Counted from the stretch's first letter, positions 38,779 through 48,186 are shown. The stretch: 64,000 bases of DNA from Granulosicoccus antarcticus IMCC3135 (GCF_002215215.1 NZ_CP018632.1:1546501-1610500), one strand, 5' to 3'. The notes: a model not told the origin generated them from the letters alone. Program-made: numbers and translations.

Positions 38779-39285
38779 CTAGTTGGCCGGCAGAGGGTAG
38801 CGAATGTTCTGACCGACATTGATCAAGGAGCCACTGATGTTATTGATACTGCGCAGTGTATTAACCGTGGTGCCGTAGTTGATCGCAATTCGGCTCAACG
38901 AGTCGCCAGGCTCAACTGTGTAGTCTCCATATAGCGACGTGTCGACAGCATTGCTGGTTTCAAGCGAAGCTGAATTAGCTGAAGATGTCGCGCTTGTATT
39001 CTGAGTGTTGACTGCTTGTCCGGTTGACTGAACGGTATCGCCAAAATTGCTTTGTACCGGCGATTCAATCGCTGTGACGGGGGGCGTACTCGAATTGGCT
39101 TGCGTGTTTGTTGGCTTGGCTGTCAGCGAGTTTGTGTTGCTTGTCCGAGGCTTGTCAGTCCGTGAGCTTTCAGCCACAGAGCTCCGGCCGCTGGGTTGCG
39201 ACAGGTTACTTTGCCAACGGTAGATGCCAGCCACCAGTAATGTGGCTGAGATCGCCAGTATGACCAGATCGGATTTGGCTATCAC
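38779..39285 (-). CDS. Small membrane-anchored LysM protein
   Basis: 168 residues. One N-terminal membrane helix (LVILAISATLLVAGIYRW), a long Ser/Thr/Asn-rich linker of about 85 residues, and one C-terminal LysM domain (YTVEPGDSLSRIAINYGTTV ... INVGQNIRYPLP). This layout suggests an inner-membrane tether reaching the peptidoglycan. No enzymatic domain. The upstream 175 bases to puuB hold no gene. Confidence 0.85.
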   Translation of the reverse strand: MIAKSDLVILAISATLLVAGIYRWQSNLSQPSGRSSVAESSRTDKPRTSNTNSLTAKPTNTQANSSTPPVTAIESPVQSNFGDTVQSTGQAVNTQNTSATSSANSASLETSNAVDTSLYGDYTVEPGDSLSRIAINYGTTVNTLRSINNISGSLINVGQNIRYPLPAN

Positions 39286-39460
39286 CGCGGGTTACTCCCT
39301 TCAAATTCTACAGTTACCCATCATAACGGCTTGTTTGCATGCCGTGGTGACAGGGGTCTATTCTTGAAGGAATTTATACCTTTGTCTGCTGAATCCGGTT
39401 GCAAAATCACCTTTTCCGGTAATTTTGCCGTTCACAGGAATAGCTGTAAATAACGGTGAG

Positions 39461-40765
39461 TTACATTCTGTCCAGCCAGGAATAACCTGTCATGGCGAGT
39501 GCCAGCAAGGCTGGTCTGCTGCGAGTGCCGCCCGGGAAGGCAATGGCGGGCAGCGCGGCTAACTGGTCGAACCGATCGGCCCGTTGATCGATATGCTCGG
39601 CAATGGCGGTGCCGTACATGACGGCCAGAGACAGGCCGTGTCCCGAGTAACCCCCGGCAGCATAGGTATTGCTGTTGATCAGCTGCAGGTAGGGCAGTCT
39701 TCTTCGGGTGATGGCCAGAGTGCCGCCCCAGGCATAGTCCAGGGCCGCATCTTTCAGTTGCGGAAATACCCCCAGCATGGCGCGGCGGACAACCGTTTCA
39801 ATGGAGGCGGGAAATCGGTAGGAGTAGTTTTCGCCACCACCAAAAAGCAATCGATCGCCGTCCACCCGCCTGAAATAGTTGACGACAAAACGTGAATCAG
39901 CAACCGCATTGTCATGCGGCAGCAGATCGGTAGCACGCTCGCCCAAAGGTTCTGTCACCACAATGAAATTGTTGATGGGCATGGACCATTTGTTCAGCGA
40001 AGGTTGCAGATTGTCGGTATAACCGTTGGTTGCAATAACGACCTTTTCGCAATCGACGCTGCCGGTGGCCGTGATGACCCGTTGACCCGACTGAGCTCGA
40101 GGCGGCTCAATACGTACGACCTCGCTTGATTCGTGAATGATCGCCCCGGCTTTTTCGGCAGCTTTTGCCAGGCCTGTTGTGAGCTTCAAGGGGTGTATAT
40201 GTCCCGCCCCGTGGTCAATCAGTCCGCCATGATAATCAGCACTGTCAACGTGCTCGCGGATGCTTTTGCGAGACAGTGGTTCCAGTGAATGATAATTGTA
40301 GTCGCGTTCCATCAGCTTGCAGTAGTCATGGCTTGCCTTGACATGGCGCTGCCGGTGATCTGCATAGACGATTCCGGGCTTGTACTCGGTGCGTATATCA
40401 TGCAGCTGGCAAAGCTTGTGGATGTGGCTCTTCGCCTCTTCGGCAATCTGCCACAGTGCCCGGGCACCCAGCTTTCCAACCAGAGGTTCGAGTTCTGGCG
40501 GGCTTTTGTTGAAGCCACTGCCCAGCTGGCCGCCATTGCGTCCCGAGGCGCCCCAGCCGACACGGTGTGCATCGAGAACAACGACACGATGTCCGCTGGC
40601 TGCCAGTTCAAGCGCCGTTGCCAGACCCGTGAGGCCTGCGCCTATGACGCAGACCTCGGTGCTGATATGACGCTCAAGCGCTGGCCGCTCGATGAGTGGG
40701 CAGTTTTCCTGATACCAGGAAGGGGCATGGACACCACGCCTGTCATTGGCGTATAGAAGTTTCAC
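39461..40765 (-). CDS. puuB: Gamma-glutamylputrescine oxidoreductase (PuuB-like)
   Basis: 434 residues. DAO family flavoprotein: VCVIGAGLTGLATALELAAS, GWGASGRNGGQLGSGFNKSP and a C-terminal GYSGHGLSLAVMYG. The opening (YANDRRGVHAPSWYQENCP) is typical of PuuB. The enzyme oxidises gamma-glutamylputrescine to gamma-glutamyl-gamma-aminobutyraldehyde. It follows puuA by 21 bases, which supports the assignment. Confidence 0.9.
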   Translation of the reverse strand: MKLLYANDRRGVHAPSWYQENCPLIERPALERHISTEVCVIGAGLTGLATALELAASGHRVVVLDAHRVGWGASGRNGGQLGSGFNKSPPELEPLVGKLGARALWQIAEEAKSHIHKLCQLHDIRTEYKPGIVYADHRQRHVKASHDYCKLMERDYNYHSLEPLSRKSIREHVDSADYHGGLIDHGAGHIHPLKLTTGLAKAAEKAGAIIHESSEVVRIEPPRAQSGQRVITATGSVDCEKVVIATNGYTDNLQPSLNKWSMPINNFIVVTEPLGERATDLLPHDNAVADSRFVVNYFRRVDGDRLLFGGGENYSYRFPASIETVVRRAMLGVFPQLKDAALDYAWGGTLAITRRRLPYLQLINSNTYAAGGYSGHGLSLAVMYGTAIAEHIDQRADRFDQLAALPAIAFPGGTRSRPALLALAMTGYSWLDRM

Positions 40766-40786
40766 GGGGAAAGGGTTTCGGGGGGG

Positions 40787-42157
40787 TTAGACGTTCAGTA
40801 ACAGATGCTCACGTTCCCAGGGACTGATGACTTGCAGAAACGCCTCGGATTCCTGATGTTTTATAGCACTGTACAAGGTGCAGAAATCATTGCCCAACAG
40901 CGTTTTCAGTTCATCATTGGCACTGAACAGTTCCAAGGCTCGCATCAGGTCTCTGGGAATGTCAGGCGGCAGAGAATAGGCATCCCCCTTGATGGGATCA
41001 CGTGGCTTCATGCCGGTTGTCATTCCAATCAGGCCGCAGGCGAGGCTGGCTGCGATGGCCAGATACGGATTGCAATCCATGCCGACAACGCGGTTTTCAA
41101 CCCGTCTGCTGGATGGGCTTGAGAGCGGTACCCGGATGCCAGTGGTGCGATTGTCTGTGCCCCATTCAAGGTTGATGGGGGCTGAGTCGTCAGGCCGGAA
41201 TCGACGATAGGAGTTGACGTACGGTGCAAATATGCAAAAGGCATTGGGGATCAAGGCTTGTTGCCCGCCTATAAAACCGTAGAAATGCTCGGTAGGTAGG
41301 TCGTTTTCACCGTTGAAGACATTGCTGCCATCGGCCAGGGAGATGACACTTTGATGGATATGCATGGCACTGCCAGGCTGACCTTCCATGGGTTTTGCCA
41401 TGAAGGTGGCGAAGCAGCCGTTACGCAATGCCGCCTCACGGATGAGACGCTTGTAGAAAAACACCTGATCGGCCAGATGTAATGGGTCACCGTGTTGCAG
41501 GTTGATTTCTATCTGTCCGGCACCGCCTTCCTGAATGATGGTATCGATCTCGAATCCATGAGCTTCAGCAAACTCATAGATGTCGTCGATGACCGTGCCG
41601 TATTCTTCCACGGCACTCATCGAATAGGCTTGACGGGCAATACCCTGGCGACCGGTACGTCCGATTGGCGGCTCAATGGGCAAGTCCGGATCAATGTTCG
41701 GCTTGGTGAGATAAAATTCGAGTTCAGGGGCTACGACGGGTTTCCAGCCATTCTTCGAATAGGCCTCAACGACACGCTTGAGCACATTACGCGGAGACAT
41801 GCCCACCGGGCTGCCATCCTGATTGAATATGTCGTGAATTACCTGCAAAGTAACATCGGCAGACCAGGGCACGGCAGTGGCCGCGGTAAAGTCCGGTGTC
41901 AGAATCAGATCTGACTCGGTCCACTGGTCTGGCATGTCCTTCAGGTTCACATATTCGCCAGTGATCGTCTGATAGAAGATGGAACTGGGCAAATACATGG
42001 CATCGGCCTTGGCAAACTTTCGCGCCGGCATGGCCTTGCCGCGAGACGTACCTGCAATGTCGGCTATCACGCACTCCACATCATCGACTTTGCGCCCATC
42101 AAGCCAGGCATGAAAAGGTTCCGGCAGTCGATCCATCCAGGAAATGTCCGCGTTCAT
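40787..42157 (-). CDS. puuA: Glutamine synthetase family, gamma-glutamylputrescine synthetase (PuuA-like)
   Basis: 456 residues. Catalytic-domain signatures: APELEFYLTKP, QEGGAGQIEINL, GSAMHIHQSV, RRFRPDDSAPINLEWGTDNR and RVENRVVGMDCNPYLA. The C-terminus SPWEREHLLLNV is characteristic of the PuuA branch rather than of GlnA. Ligates glutamate to putrescine, first step of the Puu catabolic route to GABA. Flanked by an amidotransferase gene upstream and puuB downstream on the same strand. Confidence 0.92.
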   Translation of the reverse strand: MNADISWMDRLPEPFHAWLDGRKVDDVECVIADIAGTSRGKAMPARKFAKADAMYLPSSIFYQTITGEYVNLKDMPDQWTESDLILTPDFTAATAVPWSADVTLQVIHDIFNQDGSPVGMSPRNVLKRVVEAYSKNGWKPVVAPELEFYLTKPNIDPDLPIEPPIGRTGRQGIARQAYSMSAVEEYGTVIDDIYEFAEAHGFEIDTIIQEGGAGQIEINLQHGDPLHLADQVFFYKRLIREAALRNGCFATFMAKPMEGQPGSAMHIHQSVISLADGSNVFNGENDLPTEHFYGFIGGQQALIPNAFCIFAPYVNSYRRFRPDDSAPINLEWGTDNRTTGIRVPLSSPSSRRVENRVVGMDCNPYLAIAASLACGLIGMTTGMKPRDPIKGDAYSLPPDIPRDLMRALELFSANDELKTLLGNDFCTLYSAIKHQESEAFLQVISPWEREHLLLNV

Positions 42158-42225
42158 AAGATTCCGGGTATCAGTGAGAGCTGTTGTTGTGAAGGGGAAA
42201 GGATGAGAATAGGGTGTCTCTGCAA

Positions 42226-42984
42226 TCAGGACGTCTGGCGAGACAGGAAGTGACGCAGGGTCTGGGCAATCGAGCTTTGGGCGATAGGCTGCTCTAATGT
42301 CGCTGCTGCGCGTGTCTTGACCTCATCGGGCAGTATTTCTCCACGCACATCCAGTAGGCCCTGGATAAAACTCTTGTCAAACTCAGGATGCGGCTGCAGC
42401 GTCAACATCCGGTTGCCGTACAAAAGTGCTGCGTTCTGACAAAAGCTGCTGCTACCCACGTTTTTGGCTTCGGCAGGCAGTGATACGACCTGGTCCTGAT
42501 GAAAAGCCATCAGTGCCGATGAATCGGCGGTATTCGATGCCGGGGGGCCGAAGACACTTTCGTCCAGATCATATTCGACACGTCCGACCGACCAGCCGCC
42601 GGCGAATTTTTCGACCTTGCCGCCCAGGGCTTGGGCAATTATCTGGTGTCCGAAGCAGATGCCAACCATCGGCTTTCCGGAGGCATACACTTCGCGGATA
42701 AAGGCCTCCAGTGGCGGGATCCAGGTGTGATCTTCATAGGCGCCAAAGCGTGAGCCGGTGATCAGCCAGGCATCAGCATCGTCGATATTATTCGGAAATA
42801 CGTTATCAAGAACCGGGAAGTGCCGGTAGTCGAAGGCATCTGCACCAAGTAGATTTTCAAACATCCGGTCATAGTCGGCGTGGTGATCCAGCAAGGCCTC
42901 TGGCGCGCGCCCGGCTTGCAAAACCCCCAGTCGAACTCGCAAACCAGAGTCAGTTGGCGAAGTGTTGTGAATCGTTGCGTTCAT
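42226..42984 (-). CDS. Class I glutamine amidotransferase-like protein
   Basis: 252 residues from the ATG at 42984; starts up to 15 codons upstream are possible. Triad is visible: Cys in VGICFGHQIIAQALGG, His and Glu in LQPHPEFDKSF. The opening LGVLQAGRAPEALLDHHADY belongs to the GMP-synthase-like stand-alone amidotransferase group, not to the PuuD/C26 peptidase type. Its place at the head of the puuA-puuB run suggests it hydrolyses a gamma-glutamyl intermediate such as gamma-glutamyl-GABA or supplies ammonia; this is inference. Confidence 0.82.
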   Translation of the reverse strand: MNATIHNTSPTDSGLRVRLGVLQAGRAPEALLDHHADYDRMFENLLGADAFDYRHFPVLDNVFPNNIDDADAWLITGSRFGAYEDHTWIPPLEAFIREVYASGKPMVGICFGHQIIAQALGGKVEKFAGGWSVGRVEYDLDESVFGPPASNTADSSALMAFHQDQVVSLPAEAKNVGSSSFCQNAALLYGNRMLTLQPHPEFDKSFIQGLLDVRGEILPDEVKTRAAATLEQPIAQSSIAQTLRHFLSRQTS

Positions 42985-43112
42985 GAAGCGATTTATACTC
43001 TGACTTGATCCCATAAGCCATAGCGGCATTTCTTGATGGGAAATATAGAAGTTGCTATCAGTACCTGTTCACCGAGCAGCTCATCGAAACGCCCTGTAGT
43101 ATTTCCACGAAG

Positions 43113-43142
43113 TTGGGTTATCGGGTACAGACAAGGCATAAT
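43113..43142 (+). promoter_or_regulatory. Possible promoter before the sucrose-phosphate synthase gene
   Basis: TTGGGT (43113-43118) and CATAAT (43137-43142) with an 18-base spacer, about 140 bases before the start codon. The 296-base gap between the divergent amidotransferase and synthase genes shows nothing else convincing. Confidence 0.3.
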
Positions 43143-43280
43143 GGATTCGAGCAGAAGGAACCCTGTAAGGTGCTTGTATTCCGTAGGAATGGTAGCACGC
43201 GGCGCATGGCGTGAAGCCGACGGTCAGGAGTGCGATTCTGCATTGGAATTCGATAAACTTGAGAGCACAGAAGACGCCAA

Positions 43281-45446
43281 ATGAAAACTCAGAAAGGGCT
43301 ACATATCTGTCTGATCAGCGTGCATGGTCTGATTCGTGCCAATGAGCTGGAGCTGGGTAAGGATGCAGATACCGGCGGGCAAGTGCTGTATGTCGTGGAG
43401 TTGGCTCGAGCACTGGCAGAGGCTGACAACGTTGCTCGCGTGGACCTGGTTACCCGGCGTGTTTGCGAAGACAGGCTATCGGAGGACTACGGGCAGGTAA
43501 CAGAGTCCCTCGCTGAAAATGCTCGTATCCTGCGCATCGAAGCAGGAGGCACAGAGTATCTTGCCAAAGAGAAGCTGTGGAATCATCTGGATACCTTCGC
43601 CGACAATCTTATTGATTATTATCGGGAAGAAGGCGCTGAGCCTGATCTGCTGCACAGCCATTATGCTGATGCGGGCTATGTCGGTAGCCGGTTGTCTCAT
43701 CTACTGGGAATCCCTCTGGTACACACGGGCCACTCGCTAGGTAGAGTCAAGCGTCATCGCCTGCTGGCCAGCGGACTGGATCGAGCGACCATAGACGACA
43801 GCTACAACATGGCGCGCCGAATTGCCGCAGAAGAGCTGACGCTGGCATCCGCCGAGCGTGTCATCACCAGTACCTTTCAGGAAATCGAAGAACAGTACGA
43901 GCTCTACGATTTCTACCGGCCAGAAGCCATGCATGTCATCCCGCCTGGTACCAATCTGTCCAGATTTCAACCGCCACAAGGTAAAGAGCACGAGTCCGAT
44001 ATTGCGCAGGAAGTGCACCGCTTTCTCAAGGAGCCAGACAAGCCGATGATTCTGGCTGTATCCCGAGCTGATGCACGCAAGAACATCTCGACACTGATCC
44101 ACGCCTATGGCAATGATGCGGAGTTGCAGGAGCGCGCCAATCTGGTGGTGGTCATGGGTAACCGGGATAACCTCAACGAGCTCGACAAGGGCGCCCGCGA
44201 TGTGTTGACAGAGCTTCTGCAACTAATCGATCGCTACGACCTGTATGGGCGTGTTGCATACCCCAAGCACCATGGCTCTGATGATGTGCCTGTGCTTTAT
44301 CGCCTGGCGACGCTCAGCGGTGGCGTGTTCGTCAACCCGGCCCTGACCGAACCCTTTGGCCTGACTTTGATCGAGGCAGCCGCCAGCGGTCTGCCGATCG
44401 TGGCAACTGAGGATGGTGGCCCACGGGATATTATCGGAAACTGCGAAAACGGCTTGCTCATCGACCCGCTTGAACCTGAAGGCATCGCCCGAGCCATCAA
44501 GGATGTGATTGGTGACTGGGAGCTTTGGCAACAGCGCTCAGTGGCCGGCTTGCGAGGTGTGCGACAGCATTATTACTGGCCTGCTCATGTCGAGGAGTAC
44601 CTGCGAATGGTGTCTTCGATCACCGGTAAGCAGGCATCCAGCGAGCTGCTTGAAGATCGTCAGACCTACAGTGCGGGCCACACGGACCGAGCCCTGTTCA
44701 CCGACCTTAACCGCAGTTTGCTGGGCGACGATGAAGCCCTGCAGGAGCTGATCAAGGTGGTGCGTGCGAATCGCAAGCGCATGAAATTCTGTATCAATAC
44801 GGGACTTCGTCTGGATGCCGCTTTACGTCTGCTGAAAAAGCATGGAATTCCAGAGCCCGATGTGCTGATTGCCAGTGCCGGTACCGAAATTACATTCGCA
44901 CCGAAGCTGACAGAGGATACGGGCTGGAAGCACCATATTGAAAAGCAGTGGACTCCACAGCAGGTTCGCCGGGTGTTGGGAGAGGTGCCTGGTATCCGTC
45001 CGCGTGAAGACGCTCAGCAGAGTGAGTTCAAGATCAGCTATCTTTATGATTCCGAAGTAGCTCCGAGCCTGAACGAGATCAGTGCGCGACTGTTTCAGGA
45101 GGACCAGGCGGTCAATATCGTTTTCTCGCATGGTGAGTTTCTGAACATCATGCCGATTCGCGCCTCCAAGGGACTGGCTTTGCGCCATGTGGCTGCCAAA
45201 TTCGGCATTCCTCTGGAGCGGGTGCTGGCCATCGGTGGTTCAGGTGCGGATGAGGACATGATGCGGGGTAATACCCTGGCGGCCATTGTCGGGAACCGCT
45301 CACATGAGGAGCTCTCCCAGCTGGTGGAAAGCTCACGCATTCACTTCACGTCTAAAAATTATGCTGCAGGCATTCTCGAGGCCATGGAGTTTTATGATTT
45401 TCTTGGCGAGTGCAAAGCACCGGAACCTGTCTCGGAACCTGCCTGA
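43281..45446 (+). CDS. Sucrose-phosphate synthase with inactive phosphatase-like C-terminal domain
   Basis: 721 residues. The GT4 part (1 to about 460) has SVHGLIRANELELGKDADTG, LLHSHYADAGYVGSRLS, HTGHSLGRVKRHRLL, AVSRADARKNI and EPFGLTLIEAAASGLPIVAT. It transfers glucose from a nucleotide sugar to fructose-6-phosphate. The C-terminal HAD-like domain (about 475-700) resembles sucrose phosphatase but has FTDLNRSLLGD where active enzymes have DxDxT, and GGSGADEDMM where they have GDSGND, so it should be catalytically dead and perhaps regulatory, as in plant and cyanobacterial enzymes. Its stop overlaps the phosphatase start by one base (TGATG). Confidence 0.93.
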   Translation: MKTQKGLHICLISVHGLIRANELELGKDADTGGQVLYVVELARALAEADNVARVDLVTRRVCEDRLSEDYGQVTESLAENARILRIEAGGTEYLAKEKLWNHLDTFADNLIDYYREEGAEPDLLHSHYADAGYVGSRLSHLLGIPLVHTGHSLGRVKRHRLLASGLDRATIDDSYNMARRIAAEELTLASAERVITSTFQEIEEQYELYDFYRPEAMHVIPPGTNLSRFQPPQGKEHESDIAQEVHRFLKEPDKPMILAVSRADARKNISTLIHAYGNDAELQERANLVVVMGNRDNLNELDKGARDVLTELLQLIDRYDLYGRVAYPKHHGSDDVPVLYRLATLSGGVFVNPALTEPFGLTLIEAAASGLPIVATEDGGPRDIIGNCENGLLIDPLEPEGIARAIKDVIGDWELWQQRSVAGLRGVRQHYYWPAHVEEYLRMVSSITGKQASSELLEDRQTYSAGHTDRALFTDLNRSLLGDDEALQELIKVVRANRKRMKFCINTGLRLDAALRLLKKHGIPEPDVLIASAGTEITFAPKLTEDTGWKHHIEKQWTPQQVRRVLGEVPGIRPREDAQQSEFKISYLYDSEVAPSLNEISARLFQEDQAVNIVFSHGEFLNIMPIRASKGLALRHVAAKFGIPLERVLAIGGSGADEDMMRGNTLAAIVGNRSHEELSQLVESSRIHFTSKNYAAGILEAMEFYDFLGECKAPEPVSEPA

Positions 45447-46360
45447 TGAAATTGTTGTGCACGGATCTTGATCGCACCTTGTTGCCAAATGGCGATGAGT
45501 CCGAGTCACCGGCTGCGCGGCCCGTTTTGTGGCATTTGCTGCAAAGCCATGCGGTGGCTCTGGCTTATGTCTCGGGGCGGGATCTGGCCCGTATTCTGAA
45601 ATCCGTGCAGCAATACGAGCTGCAAAAGCCGGATGTTATTGTCGCCGACGTAGGAACCAGCGTCTACGTACGAGATGGCGAGGGCTGGCTATTACAGGAA
45701 GCCTGGCAGCTGCAGATAGCTGATGACTGGAATGGTCTGGACAGTGAGGATATGCGCGAATTGCTTGCTTCTTTCAACGAGCTTGAAGATCAGGAAGCAG
45801 ATCGTCAGACACGATTCAAGCGCAGTTACTATCTGCCCCGAGAGCTGGACACTGAAAACCTGAAACTCCGGCTCGAAGAGCTTCTGGCGGGGCAGGGGAT
45901 CAAGGCTTCGCTGGTGTTCAGCGATGACCCTCAGAAAAATGTTCAGCTGCTGGATGTCTTGCCTTTACATGCGACGAAGGTCGATGCCATCAGGCATGTG
46001 CAGAAGTTGCTGGAGGTCGATAATGAGCAAACACTGTTCAGTGGCGACAGCGGCAACGATGTCACCGCACTGGCCAGTGAAATACCCTCGGTCACCGTCA
46101 GAAACGCCGATTTGCCCACTCGCGAGGCGGTCAGGCGGCTGGCGGCGCTCAATGCGACTGAGGCCTCCAGTTATCAGGCCGAAGGTGCTCTGAGCCTGGC
46201 AGGCGGTCGTGCGCTTAACGGCAACTATGCCGCTGGTATCGTGGAAGGTTTGGTGCACTTCAATAGTGCATGGTCCGAGTTGCTGGATTCTGAGGCGTGG
46301 GTGGCAAAGGCGCTGGAATTGTATGCCCTGCAAGGAGAAGCGGGAAGCCTGCAAGCCTGA
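45446..46360 (+). CDS. Sucrose-6-phosphate phosphatase
   Basis: 304 residues from the ATG at 45446. HAD-IIB family with intact motif I (CTDLDRTLLPNG), KRSYYLPRE in the cap, and motif IV (LFSGDSGNDVTAL). Releases free sucrose from sucrose-6-phosphate made by the upstream enzyme, with which it is translationally coupled. Sucrose made this way is a common compatible solute in marine and halotolerant bacteria; trkAH elsewhere in the window fits an osmoadaptation theme. A trehalose or mannosylglycerate phosphatase is less likely given the partner gene. Confidence 0.92.
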   Translation: MKLLCTDLDRTLLPNGDESESPAARPVLWHLLQSHAVALAYVSGRDLARILKSVQQYELQKPDVIVADVGTSVYVRDGEGWLLQEAWQLQIADDWNGLDSEDMRELLASFNELEDQEADRQTRFKRSYYLPRELDTENLKLRLEELLAGQGIKASLVFSDDPQKNVQLLDVLPLHATKVDAIRHVQKLLEVDNEQTLFSGDSGNDVTALASEIPSVTVRNADLPTREAVRRLAALNATEASSYQAEGALSLAGGRALNGNYAAGIVEGLVHFNSAWSELLDSEAWVAKALELYALQGEAGSLQA

Positions 46361-46400
46361 CGCGGTATACTTCGTCTGGCCTTTTTCTGAACCTGATCGC

Positions 46401-47744
46401 ATGACTGCTCGAAAATACCCTGACGTTGCCTTGCACGAACTTGGCAAGCTTTCCAGCGAAGAACGCGCAAGCCTGCTAAGTCGGGCAGAGGACGACCTGG
46501 ATCAATTCCTTGATGGTGTGAGACCCATCATTGAAGCCGTTCGCAAGGAGGGCGATGAAGCTCTGGCACGTTTCGGTCGGGAATTTGACGGTGCAAAGTC
46601 TCTGACAGCAGATGCTATCGCTGCGAGCAAGGCGGATATCGACAAAGCCTTCGATCAGGTTGACCGTGCCATGATTGAAACGCTGGAATATTCGGCAGAC
46701 AACATACGTCGTTTCCATGAAGCGCAGCGGCCACCGGAAATGTGGATGAAGGAGATTCGTCCGGGTGTGCTGGTGGGTGAACGCGCCACCCCGATAGATT
46801 CAGTGGCTTGTTATTCACCCAGAGGCAAGGGATCCTTCCCATCAGTGACCTTGATGACGGCTATTCCTGCCTCGGTCGCCGGTGTACCTGAACCCATCAT
46901 TCTCACACCACCTGGTGCTGACGGGCAGATTGACCCGGCGACACTGGTTGCGGCCAGGCTGGCAGGTGTAGAACAGGTCTACAAGGCGGGTGGCGCACAA
47001 GCGGTGGCCGCTGCCGCTTACGGCACGGCTACGATTCCCCGGTGCTTCAAGATCGTTGGTCCCGGCAGCCCGTGGCTGGTCGCAGCCAAGCGCATGCTGG
47101 CCGGACGCATCGATCCGGGTATGCCGGCAGGTCCTAGTGAGACCATTCTGCTAGCCGACGAGACGGCTAATCCGTATATCGCAGCACTGGACATGACCAT
47201 TGAGTCAGAGCACGGTCCTGACAGCAGTGCCTTTCTGGTCACCTGGGATGCCGAGCTGGCCAACACTATCCGTGCGGCTATTCCCGGCTACTGGGATCAG
47301 CAGAACGAGACACTGGCTGGCTATTCATCGTCAGTGTTGAGCGGTATGCGTGGTGGCATCGTGCTTGCCAGAACGCGTGAAGAGGCTTACGCCTTCATTA
47401 ATGACTATGCACCGGAGCATTGTCAGGTCTTGTCGAAAACCCCTCATGAGCATCTGGCTCATATACGCAATGCCAGTGAAATCTTGCTGGGAGAGCATGC
47501 GGCAGGTTCAATTGCCAATTACATGATGGGCCCCAATTGCGTGCTGCCAACCTCTGGTGCTGCTCGTACCCACTCCCCATTAGGGGTGCATGATTTCATG
47601 AAGACCTGTTCCGTGGCGCATATGACCGAGACGGGTTACGCCGAGATGGCACCCCATACTCATCGCTTCGCAAGCTATGAAGGCTTTGATGGTCATGCCA
47701 ACGCAGTGTCAGATCTGCGACAGCAAGCATTCAAGAAGATCTGA
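46401..47744 (+). CDS. Histidinol dehydrogenase family protein
   Basis: 447 residues from the ATG at 46401; the frame extends upstream but only over the phosphatase gene. HisD features: CYSPRGKGSFPSVTLMTAIP, GGAQAVAAAAYGTATIP, GPSETILLADETANPYIAAL, ESEHGPDSSAFLV, RTHSPLGVHDFMK and the C-terminal HANAVSDLR. Zinc- and NAD-dependent alcohol-to-acid oxidation is the family reaction. No other his genes are nearby and some loops differ from standard HisD (KIVGPGSPWLVAAKR in place of GPGNxYV), so it may act on another alcohol, as sulfopropanediol dehydrogenase HpsN does. I leave the symbol empty for this reason. Confidence 0.85.
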   Translation: MTARKYPDVALHELGKLSSEERASLLSRAEDDLDQFLDGVRPIIEAVRKEGDEALARFGREFDGAKSLTADAIAASKADIDKAFDQVDRAMIETLEYSADNIRRFHEAQRPPEMWMKEIRPGVLVGERATPIDSVACYSPRGKGSFPSVTLMTAIPASVAGVPEPIILTPPGADGQIDPATLVAARLAGVEQVYKAGGAQAVAAAAYGTATIPRCFKIVGPGSPWLVAAKRMLAGRIDPGMPAGPSETILLADETANPYIAALDMTIESEHGPDSSAFLVTWDAELANTIRAAIPGYWDQQNETLAGYSSSVLSGMRGGIVLARTREEAYAFINDYAPEHCQVLSKTPHEHLAHIRNASEILLGEHAAGSIANYMMGPNCVLPTSGAARTHSPLGVHDFMKTCSVAHMTETGYAEMAPHTHRFASYEGFDGHANAVSDLRQQAFKKI

Positions 47745-47777
47745 TGATCGTTTTATCCTGAATAACGTATCAGTAGG

Positions 47778-47795
47778 GCCGACGCTATTGTCGGC
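47778..47795 (+). terminator. Hairpin after the hisD-like gene
   Basis: GCCGAC and GTCGGC pair around a 6-base loop, followed by TTCT. It lies 33 bases past the stop codon and before cbiX, and may separate the two transcription units. Confidence 0.45.
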
Positions 47796-47818
47796 TTCTA
47801 ACAGAGTGGGTTTATTGT

Positions 47819-48178
47819 ATGAAATCGTTATTGCTAGTTGCCCATGGTAGTCGCCGAGCCGAATCCAATATCGAGATTGCTACTCTGGCGGCCCGACTGG
47901 CCGACAAGGCTTCAGGTGAATACGACATTGTTGAGCATGCTTTTCTGGAACTGGCGGATCCGCTGATTCCTGATGGTATTGAACGCTGCATTGCGAAGGG
48001 CGCCACCAGTGTGCAGGTGATTCCCTATTTTCTGGCTCGTGGCACACACGTGGCCGATGATATCCCCGAGCAGGTCGCCATCAAACAGGCTGAATATCCG
48101 GATATGGATATTCGCATCACCCGTTATCTGGGTACTTCGGATGAAATGGTAGATGTTTTGCTGACGCTGGCCCGCTGA
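47819..48178 (+). CDS. cbiX: CbiX/SirB-type sirohydrochlorin chelatase
   Basis: 119 residues, the short single-domain CbiX form. The metal-binding histidines are in LLVAHGSRRAESN and LARGTHVADDIPEQ, with HAFLELADPLIPDGI between. Such proteins insert Co, Ni or Fe into sirohydrochlorin, for cobalamin, F430 or siroheme. Here the next genes are dsrC, dsrM and dsrK; siroheme is the cofactor of sulfite reductases, so a siroheme link is attractive, but metal choice cannot be read from the sequence. Confidence 0.88.
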   Translation: MKSLLLVAHGSRRAESNIEIATLAARLADKASGEYDIVEHAFLELADPLIPDGIERCIAKGATSVQVIPYFLARGTHVADDIPEQVAIKQAEYPDMDIRITRYLGTSDEMVDVLLTLAR

Positions 48179-48186
48179 ACAATGCC

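Noticed and set aside
43033-43284. 83-codon ORF whose stop overlaps the sucrose-phosphate synthase start (ATGA)
   Set aside because: The overlap is suggestive of coupling, but the protein looks random in composition and a likely promoter lies inside it. I could not support it as a gene.
46209-46400. N-terminal extension of the hisD-like gene
   Set aside because: It runs over the end of the phosphatase gene in a different frame. The ATG at 46401 starts a normal HisD-family N-terminus.
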